A stretch of DNA of 22,850 nucleotides from a virus. This document shows, piece after piece, positions 17,181 through 22,850 of the stretch; position 1 is the stretch's first letter, and the number at the start of each line of letters is the position of its first letter. A model generated the notes under the pieces. The model saw nothing but the letters and a program-made list of their open reading frames with translations, did no database searches and was not told the origin of the DNA. Location: positions 1 to 22,850 of the IMG/VR virus record IMGVR_UViG_3300022934_000205. One strand, given 5' to 3'. Made by a program: the position numbers and the translations under genes.

Positions 17181-17227
17181 GCGTATATACGCGAAGGATT
17201 ATATTGTTTAGAACGTGCCGCCGTCGA
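17181..17227 (-). promoter_or_regulatory. Possible promoter with 12-base palindrome at the predicted start site
   Basis: In the 47-base gap before the 1556-residue fibre gene there is a perfect TATAAT on the minus strand (plus 17198-17203). Eighteen bases upstream lies TCGACG (17222-17227), four of six matches to TTGACA, within the end of the preceding coding region. The perfect palindrome GCGTATATACGC at 17181-17192 begins five bases after the -10 and would cover the start of transcription near 17191, the position of many operators. The weak -35 makes promoter activity uncertain. Confidence 0.45.
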
Positions 17228-18425
17228 GTGTCGTAATCTGAGTCTCAAAGTTTACTGTTGTCAACAAGTTAGCAGTAGTTAAAGTATTACTATTATTGGG
17301 ATCGGGCTCAAATACTTGCCAAATGTCAGAAGTCTCATTCCAACGCAAGTAAACATTTGTTGCTGTGCCTCTCTCAATTTCAATACCTGCATTTTGCGAA
17401 GGAGTACCCGTTTCATCACGATTGAGAAGAATAATATTATCGCCAATCTCTACAGTGTTTGAATTTACCGTAGTAGTTGTACCATTTACAGTAAGATCAC
17501 CCGCGATTGTTACAGCACCATCGTCTGCAATTGTCATTGCAGAAGTAAATGAATTTACACCTGTACCGCTTGTAGCACCATCAGCAGTTTGGAAAATAAT
17601 TGAACCGCCCGCACCTGCTCCAGTACCCGCACCCGCTTTTAAAGTAAGATTTGTACCTGCAGCATCCGTGCCCGAACCATCAATACCATGAATAACTTGC
17701 ATGCCATCAATAGTGGATGTAGTGCCTGTCGTATCGCCTAAAGTAAGTTCTGTGCTTCCAAGGAATGTAGAGTCATTTGCAAGTTGAGTATTTGAAATTC
17801 CTCCAGTTGCAATACTAACCGCTCCTGAAGAAACAGAAAAATCTGCAGAGCTAAAAGATGCAATACCTTTTGTAGATGTAGTAGCATCATCTCCAGTAAT
17901 TGTTACATCATCACCAGTGTTACTTGTAGTAATACCGGTTCCACCAAGAATCTTTAACTTATCTGTAGCAAGAGCTACAACATTGTCCACCGCGTCGTCA
18001 GATTGAATAGTAAGACTTGTAGTAATCGAAGCAGTGCCCGCTGCGGTCAAACGACCTTGCTGGTCGACCGTAAAAGTAGGAATCGCAGTAGAAGAGCCAT
18101 AACTTCCAGGAGTTACAGCAGTATCGTCAAGATCTACACTAAGTGTTGCTGTAGTTCCTGACTTAGCAATAGTAGTAGTAATACCAGTATCACCAGTAAT
18201 ATCAAGAAGATCTTGAATATTAATTGTTACATCAGTACCTGAATCGCCTCCGACTGTAAGAGGAGCGGTAGATGCAATTACAATATTACCAGTGGTTCCA
18301 TCAGGATGCCCGATAAAAAGTTTATCAGAGTTACTTGAATACGCGAGTTCGCCTGCCGCTAGACTAGTACTGGGAGCGGCGGTGGTTGTACTGCGCTTAA
18401 TTTGAATAGTTTGAGTAGTGGCCAT
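17208..18425 (-). CDS. Fibre-like structural protein with Mtd_N-like N-terminus (405 aa)
   Basis: A 405-residue protein. The N-terminus (QTIQIKRSTTTAAPSTSLAA, then GELAYSSNSDKLFIGHPDG) is of the Mtd N-terminal type and parallels the start of the 1556-residue fibre. The middle is a Thr/Ser/Gly-rich beta region (DVTINIQDLLDITGDTGITT, and FTVDQQGRLTAAGTASITTS) typical of phage fibre proteins. A segment near residue 320 (DLTVNGTTTTVNSNTVEIGD) is also paralogous to part of the 1556-residue fibre (near 465). The C-terminus is TQITTLDGGTF, resembling the end of the neighbouring 132-residue protein. No S74 domain is present. It may form a short fibre or the base onto which the long fibre attaches; this is inferred from shared modules. 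Start ATG sits within the palindrome CCATTTAAATGG and has a GGAGA Shine-Dalgarno. Confidence 0.82.
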   Translation of the reverse strand: MATTQTIQIKRSTTTAAPSTSLAAGELAYSSNSDKLFIGHPDGTTGNIVIASTAPLTVGGDSGTDVTINIQDLLDITGDTGITTTIAKSGTTATLSVDLDDTAVTPGSYGSSTAIPTFTVDQQGRLTAAGTASITTSLTIQSDDAVDNVVALATDKLKILGGTGITTSNTGDDVTITGDDATTSTKGIASFSSADFSVSSGAVSIATGGISNTQLANDSTFLGSTELTLGDTTGTTSTIDGMQVIHGIDGSGTDAAGTNLTLKAGAGTGAGAGGSIIFQTADGATSGTGVNSFTSAMTIADDGAVTIAGDLTVNGTTTTVNSNTVEIGDNIILLNRDETGTPSQNAGIEIERGTATNVYLRWNETSDIWQVFEPDPNNSNTLTTANLLTTVNFETQITTLDGGTF

Positions 18426-18445
18426 TTAAATGGTCTCCAGCAGCC

Positions 18446-18844
18446 TTAAAAGGCCCCTCCGTCTAATCGACTATCTACTTGAGTTGCAAGCAGGGGGTAC
18501 CAGTCTGTGATACCATTGATTGTCCGGTAAACGTAAAAAATATCATTTAAAGTATCGTACCAAGTATCGCCCTCTTCTACATTTGTAGTGGGAGTCGAAC
18601 TTCCACGAAAACTTTGATCTGCAAGCTCTTTTAGAGCTGTATCTAAAAAACCTCCAGAAATTGTATTATAAGCACTTACAGTTACACTAGATGCATCAAT
18701 AACTCCAGGTACCGCAGTAGGCACTGCTAAATTATATGCTTCTATAGTAGTTACATCATCGGTGAGATCAATTGAAATTTGATCTCCAGTGGCTGTAATT
18801 GTAGTTATGTTTTCAGTAACTTCGATTGTTGTAGGTCCGGCCAT
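18446..18844 (-). CDS. Tail structural protein ending in LDGGAF (132 aa)
   Basis: A 132-residue protein with a Thr-rich beta-type N-terminus (TTIEVTENITTITATGDQIS), a helical middle (GGFLDTALKELADQSFRG) and a compact C-terminal element (EEGDTWYDTLNDIFYVYRT, then WYPLLATQVDSRLDGGAF). The GDTWYDT...FYVY pattern is common on phage fibre and tail proteins, where it forms a small beta domain. The final TQVDSRLDGGAF matches the end of the 405-residue protein that follows. The start overlaps the previous stop by one base (TAATG), implying coupled translation. No enzymatic motif is present. It is probably a baseplate or fibre-attachment component; the exact role is unknown. Confidence 0.75.
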   Translation of the reverse strand: MAGPTTIEVTENITTITATGDQISIDLTDDVTTIEAYNLAVPTAVPGVIDASSVTVSAYNTISGGFLDTALKELADQSFRGSSTPTTNVEEGDTWYDTLNDIFYVYRTINGITDWYPLLATQVDSRLDGGAF

Positions 18845-19215
18845 TATCTAGTCACTTCTGGATTAACTGTAGCAGTTCCTTGCATAATTCTTTTTACTAC
18901 TGCATCTGCATTAGTGAAAATTTCTAAATCATAGACATACTGTCCGGCAGGAATATCTTTGCTCCCTTGCTGAGCAGTGCCTTCAGAGTCGGTCCAGTCT
19001 CCATTTGGAATTTCTACTTTTAAAGCCCCTCCGGTGGGATTTGTTTTTGTGACTTTAAAATACCCTGCTATCGTAGTAGACTCATGAGCTGAGCGCAGTT
19101 GCCCACGACCGGAGTAATTGGTCAAATCCATGGTGGAACCATTTTCCTTAATTACTAAGTCAATAGCAAAGTCGGATCCTTGGTCAATGAATAAGTTGTA
19201 AGTAGCTGCGCTCAT
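18844..19215 (-). CDS. Small tail/baseplate structural protein (123 aa)
   Basis: A 123-residue protein starting MSAATYNLFIDQGSDFAIDL, then VIKENGSTMDLTNYSGRGQL, a central LKVEIPNGDWTDSE, and an end with AGQYVYDLEIFTNADAVVKR followed by TVNPEVTR. This is the pattern of a widespread small phage protein with an immunoglobulin-like or baseplate-upper-protein-like beta sandwich (IDQGxD..., LTxYxxRxQ, YxYDLE, GxxTVxPEVTR). It occurs near fibre genes in many phages. It is the first gene after the consensus promoter in the preceding 69-base gap and has a GGAGAG Shine-Dalgarno before the ATG, so it should be well expressed. Assignment is by pattern memory; no catalytic residues are seen. Confidence 0.75.
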   Translation of the reverse strand: MSAATYNLFIDQGSDFAIDLVIKENGSTMDLTNYSGRGQLRSAHESTTIAGYFKVTKTNPTGGALKVEIPNGDWTDSEGTAQQGSKDIPAGQYVYDLEIFTNADAVVKRIMQGTATVNPEVTR

Positions 19216-19228
19216 TTAAATCTCTCCA

Positions 19229-19276
19229 TGATGAAATTATAACAAAGGGGACATTTTATGTCAAGTTTTATTTTTT
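19229..19276 (-). promoter_or_regulatory. Consensus sigma70 promoter with UP-like tract and overlapping dyad
   Basis: In the 69-base gap on the minus strand there is TTGACA (plus 19259-19264), a 17-base spacer, and TATAAT (plus 19236-19241), an exact match to the consensus with optimal spacing. Directly upstream lies AAAAAAATAAAA, resembling an UP element (plus 19265-19276). A perfect inverted repeat GACAT-TTT-ATGTC (plus 19250-19262) overlaps the -35 and could be an operator. Transcription would start near 19229 and lead into the 123-residue gene and the fibre cluster. Confidence 0.85.
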
Positions 19277-19284
19277 TGGTGGTA

Positions 19285-22200
19285 TTAAGATAGCTTTCCT
19301 AGGATTACTCGTTCAACTGAGTTGCCATCAGTAATTACAATTCTTTGACCACTTCCTTCAATCTTTACACTCCCGGAGCCGCCTCCCACAATTATTTCTC
19401 CATCTACGTTATTTGTACCAGCAGGACTTAGAGTTATGCCTGTATTCGTTCCTGAACCTACTTTTAAAGTGCCAGTAACTGTACTACTTCCTTGTACCTC
19501 TAGATTTCCTTTAAAGCCTGCTAGCGGGGCGCCACCAGTAATAGATGGATTAACATAAAAGTTTGTACTTAAAATTCTAGAATTTATAAAATCTATTTCC
19601 ATTCCACTACTTGTATAAGTAATCTGACCATTACTAGGAGCTAGACTAGCGGGGCCGGAGGTAGTGGTTACAACTCCATTCGCATCGGTACTAGTAGTTC
19701 CTGCATTATTATTTAAATATCCTAAGTTAGGCCCCGTAACCTTACCTGTAGTTATCCAAGCACCATCAATAGCTGTATAGTTAAATTCATAGTCAGCACT
19801 ATCCCATTTAAGAGTCCTGCCAGAAAAAGTTACAAGACCTTCGAAAGCTATTGTTTGTCGTACATTAATAAAGCTAATAGAGCCACCGGTACCAGAAGTA
19901 TCTCCAGTTCCTGTTTTTACTCCATTTGCATCAGTAGTATACCCCTCTTTGGCAACCATAGTAGCAGCGTAATATTTGTAAAAATCTCCATTACTATCTA
20001 AAGGCTCAAAGTTAGGTGCACTAAAGCTCCAATTAGGCGGGGCTCCCGCAGTGAACGAAAAACTATCAAAATCAAAAACTGTATCTACATTATTATTTGT
20101 AGTACTTATTGAGGGCGGAGTATAGGTTCCATTTATAGAAGGAAGTACTCCGTTTTGATGATATATTAGTGTACTAACTTCTCGTAATCCAGCATCTCCA
20201 TCAACTCCATCAGGGCCTGGAGTAGTAGAAACAGCGCCAGTTTTAGACTTACTAAAAGTTTGAACTTTTGATATTCCTGCAACAATATCTCCTCTCTGAG
20301 TTTTTGCCGCGATTGTCCAGACAAGGGTTCCACTGTTTCCGGTTCCGCCAAAATTTCCACTGCCTGCCCCTGCATCTCCATAAACTAAAGTTGTATTATT
20401 TGAAACGGAAGGTGTTGCAGGGACAATTCCCGCACTACTTGAAGGACCTCCAGTGATTCTCCATTCCCCGTTTGACAGACCTTGATTAGTATTAGCCGTA
20501 CTATTGTATGTAAGATAAGTAGCACCTTCAAAAACAGATAAACTTGTGCCAGAGCCGTTCATAACAGGGTTACTACCATCATTGTCAGCAGAGGCTGTAA
20601 AATTATCATTTGATAAAGAAACAGTAATTGCTTCTCCACCATCAATAAGTTTTTCAATAGTTTCACTATCTGAGTAAGTTGTTCCATCAAATGAAACACT
20701 TGCTGAAACACTTACAGAAGTTGTGGTTGGAGAAGATACGGAACTGCTTCTTAAATATACAGTATCTCCCGTAAAAGTTGATTGATTTATAGGATTGCCG
20801 CCCGTGGCTGCAGCATACAAATCTGCACTCGAACTCCAGCTTGCAGCGGTTGTTCCGATATTTTGTCTATTTGCAGTAATTGCAATGTAAGAAGGTTCAA
20901 TAGTATTATTTTTTCGCAATACAAAGTTTTGTGCGCTCGTAGATAAAGATAGCTGTTTCGCAGTTGAAGGAAAAGCATTATCAATTATTGCAGTAGACCA
21001 GTCCCCTGTATTTATTGAATCAGTCTCTACATTCGAGATAGCGGCTGCGCTAATTCTCCATAAATATTTCTGACTAAGAGTCGGAGCCGGCCTAGATTCG
21101 CCCCACCCATTTAAAACAGTCGCTGTGGGGGTTGATGATTCAGTACTCAAACTACCATTTGCAAAATTATACGAAAGGGACTCGGTTGGATCATTGGGAG
21201 CATTTGCATCATCATTGCTTAGTTGGTAAAGAACAATAGTTGCTTGATTATATCCATCAATTCCCGTAAATTGAGTTGGAGGATCTGACCACTCATTATA
21301 TTCGATAAGGTCATACGCACCACTTCCATTTGCTGTTGCAGCAATAGCCCAAACTTTTTCAGTTGAAGTAGGACTAGTTCCTGCTGCCGTAGTATACCAA
21401 TCTGCTGCAGGATCAGTATTATTTGTTCCACCCGAGGTACCTTCCGTATAATATCCAGTTATATTTGAGTCTGTTACAATTGTACCCGTAGCCAGATCAA
21501 CTTTTATATCTGGAAAGCTTGATTGAGGCTCACTCGGTCGATTTTCTGCTGCCGCATATAAAAATACAATACTTGCGGAAGAGCCTGGATTACCATTTAC
21601 TCCTGCTTTTGCAAGACTGAAGGTTTGTACTGCTGTTGCTGTTAAATCAGATTTACCTGCCCCTTGGGGAACCTCAATAGCGTAAGTAATTGATTCTTGG
21701 TCGTCAAGTGCGTTTACTGAACTAAAGGTATGGTCGGGCACATTCGCCACTACTGGTCCTGATCCTGACGTAGTAGGAGTACCAGGAGTAATGTCAGCGC
21801 CGCCAGTATCACTTATACTTGAAATTGTCCATTGACCCAAAGTCGGGCTTGATGTAACATAATCTAATCCTACACCTCCTGAAAATACTTCAATAGTAGT
21901 GCCAGAACCAGTGTTACTAGAAACAACTCCAGTATCATCAGCAGTAAGAGAGTGAGTGGGGTTTGATAGCACTATTGCTAGACCACCTTGACCTATCTGA
22001 ACAGCAAGTAGGCTGGCACTATCGCTTGCCTCTATTTCAGTAGGATCATTTACTCCTTGGGTCCAAGAAGTAGGTTCTTCTGCAACTTCTACACTAAATA
22101 CACGGGTACCTCCTGTGCCTGAACCCCATGTAGAAATATTAGTAGGAACAGTATACGTTTCGGTAGAAATATTACTTGCGGAAGAAACCCAATTGCCTTG

Positions 22201-22850
22201 AGTACCATCTATTGTAAATCTAAATAAAGGATTCGCAAATCCTGTAGAAGCTGTGGCCGTAATTGTAATATCGCCTGCGTTTCCACTTGAATTATTAAAC
22301 TGAGGATTTTCTCCATCAGCATCATATACAATACTATAATCTTCCAGCTCCAGATTGACTATTTTTGCACCTGAACCTGCTGCTACATCTTCTACTTTTG
22401 GAATTTCTAAAGTATCCGTAGAGTATTTATCAGAATTTCCGGGGTCTTTTCCTTCTATTACATCTACTTGAATTCCATAAGCACTTCCACTTCCATAAGA
22501 AAGCAGATCATCTTCATCGTAGATATAAATTGTTTTTTCATATTTAAAAGGATTACTTCCACTGGGAGCACTATATCCAGTATCTTCAGCTTCAAAAGCA
22601 GAGTCTGCAGTATTATAAGTTATTTTAAATAGAGGCTGCTCGTATCCTGTTGCGGTTGCATCTACAATTAACTCATCTGGCAACAATACTGGTTCTGGAG
22701 TTGCTTTTAAATCAAACTGAACGTATGCAGTATTTGTATCAAGAAATACTGAGCGGCCTGCTGCGAGAGAAGGGTCAAGAGTTAGAAAGTTAACAAATTT
22801 ATAGGCTTCAGTGGTTGTATTATAAAATACTTGACCAAGGATAACATCTT
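19285..22850 (-). CDS. Giant multidomain tail protein, 5' end outside window
   Basis: The frame stays open to the right edge (first full codon at 22848), so at least 1187 residues are visible and the N-terminus is missing. The TTG at 22686 is not the true start, because uninterrupted tail-protein-like sequence continues upstream of it (VFYNTTTEAYKFVNFLTLDP). The protein is built of repeated beta domains: two modules with TATGYEQPLFKITY / TASTGFANPLFRFTI, then two with LSN...AD..G...GSGT.I.VF.G ending in VQTFS.aK.G and collagen-like GNPG or GPDGVDGDAG stretches. The C-terminus (FINSRILSTNFYVNPSITGG, LEVQGSSTVTGTLKVGSGTN, SVKIEGSGQRIVITDGNSVE) looks like the end of a tail tip or host-specificity protein. 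It probably belongs to the tail tip or baseplate hub near gp J-like proteins, but the missing N-terminus leaves this open. Confidence 0.8.
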   Translation of the reverse strand, partial: DVILGQVFYNTTTEAYKFVNFLTLDPSLAAGRSVFLDTNTAYVQFDLKATPEPVLLPDELIVDATATGYEQPLFKITYNTADSAFEAEDTGYSAPSGSNPFKYEKTIYIYDEDDLLSYGSGSAYGIQVDVIEGKDPGNSDKYSTDTLEIPKVEDVAAGSGAKIVNLELEDYSIVYDADGENPQFNNSSGNAGDITITATASTGFANPLFRFTIDGTQGNWVSSASNISTETYTVPTNISTWGSGTGGTRVFSVEVAEEPTSWTQGVNDPTEIEASDSASLLAVQIGQGGLAIVLSNPTHSLTADDTGVVSSNTGSGTTIEVFSGGVGLDYVTSSPTLGQWTISSISDTGGADITPGTPTTSGSGPVVANVPDHTFSSVNALDDQESITYAIEVPQGAGKSDLTATAVQTFSLAKAGVNGNPGSSASIVFLYAAAENRPSEPQSSFPDIKVDLATGTIVTDSNITGYYTEGTSGGTNNTDPAADWYTTAAGTSPTSTEKVWAIAATANGSGAYDLIEYNEWSDPPTQFTGIDGYNQATIVLYQLSNDDANAPNDPTESLSYNFANGSLSTESSTPTATVLNGWGESRPAPTLSQKYLWRISAAAISNVETDSINTGDWSTAIIDNAFPSTAKQLSLSTSAQNFVLRKNNTIEPSYIAITANRQNIGTTAASWSSSADLYAAATGGNPINQSTFTGDTVYLRSSSVSSPTTTSVSVSASVSFDGTTYSDSETIEKLIDGGEAITVSLSNDNFTASADNDGSNPVMNGSGTSLSVFEGATYLTYNSTANTNQGLSNGEWRITGGPSSSAGIVPATPSVSNNTTLVYGDAGAGSGNFGGTGNSGTLVWTIAAKTQRGDIVAGISKVQTFSKSKTGAVSTTPGPDGVDGDAGLREVSTLIYHQNGVLPSINGTYTPPSISTTNNNVDTVFDFDSFSFTAGAPPNWSFSAPNFEPLDSNGDFYKYYAATMVAKEGYTTDANGVKTGTGDTSGTGGSISFINVRQTIAFEGLVTFSGRTLKWDSADYEFNYTAIDGAWITTGKVTGPNLGYLNNNAGTTSTDANGVVTTTSGPASLAPSNGQITYTSSGMEIDFINSRILSTNFYVNPSITGGAPLAGFKGNLEVQGSSTVTGTLKVGSGTNTGITLSPAGTNNVDGEIIVGGGSGSVKIEGSGQRIVITDGNSVERVILGKLS

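Noticed and set aside
12490-18425. Mtd-like N-termini suggesting a diversity-generating retroelement
   Set aside because: There is no reverse transcriptase, template/variable repeat pair or C-type lectin end in the window; only the N-terminal module resembles Mtd.
18443-18454. GCCTT-AA-AAGGC hairpin at the end of the 132-residue gene as a terminator
   Set aside because: The stem is five pairs with a two-base loop and no T tract follows on either strand.
22684-22686. TTG at 22686 as the start of the giant tail protein
   Set aside because: The frame continues open with convincing protein sequence to the right edge of the window, so this is an internal codon.

Overview
The window looks like part of an AT-rich genome of a tailed double-stranded DNA bacteriophage (Caudoviricetes), probably marine. 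The marine guess rests on general resemblance: a phage-encoded ribonucleotide reductase with its own glutaredoxin, several very long S74-terminated fibres, and small proteins that recall those of cyanophages and pelagiphages. No host or named phage can be fixed from the sequence. Coding is very dense, the largest gap is about 70 bases, and I see no tRNA, insertion sequence, CRISPR array or integrase.

The left part (1-6124, plus strand) is a nucleotide and DNA metabolism operon with genes overlapping by a few bases. In order it holds the C-terminal part of an SbcC/Rad50/gp46-type recombination ATPase, one or two small hypothetical genes, a PD-(D/E)XK Holliday-junction-resolvase-like nuclease, a 5'-3' exonuclease/flap endonuclease, class I ribonucleotide reductase large subunit, glutaredoxin, ribonucleotide reductase small subunit, and a small acidic-tailed protein. 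Together these would process DNA ends and recombination intermediates and supply deoxynucleotides. The operon closes on a strong hairpin terminator at 6114-6136.

The right part (6135-22850, minus strand) converges on that terminator and encodes tail and receptor-binding proteins. Read in the direction of transcription it holds: a very large repeat-built tail protein cut by the right window edge; a small structural protein; a second small protein ending in LDGGAF; a 405-residue fibre-like protein ending in LDGGTF; a 1556-residue fibre with a C-terminal S74 autoprotease/chaperone; a 103-residue DUF7936-like protein; a 1412-residue fibre with a second S74 domain; an 80-residue protein; a glycine-rich adhesin-like protein; and a tail-fibre-assembly-chaperone-like protein. 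A consensus sigma70 promoter (TTGACA, 17 bases, TATAAT) with an AT-rich upstream tract and an overlapping dyad lies at 19236-19276, and a weaker promoter-like site with a perfect 12-base palindrome at the predicted start lies at 17181-17227. The host-recognition genes may therefore be transcribed separately from the upstream tail gene.

I do not see an unmistakably new biological system. The points most worth a second look are the two embedded promoter/operator-like sites, the two-fibre-plus-adhesin receptor-binding cassette in which each S74 fibre is followed by a small coupled protein, and the LDGG[A/T]F terminus shared by adjacent proteins.
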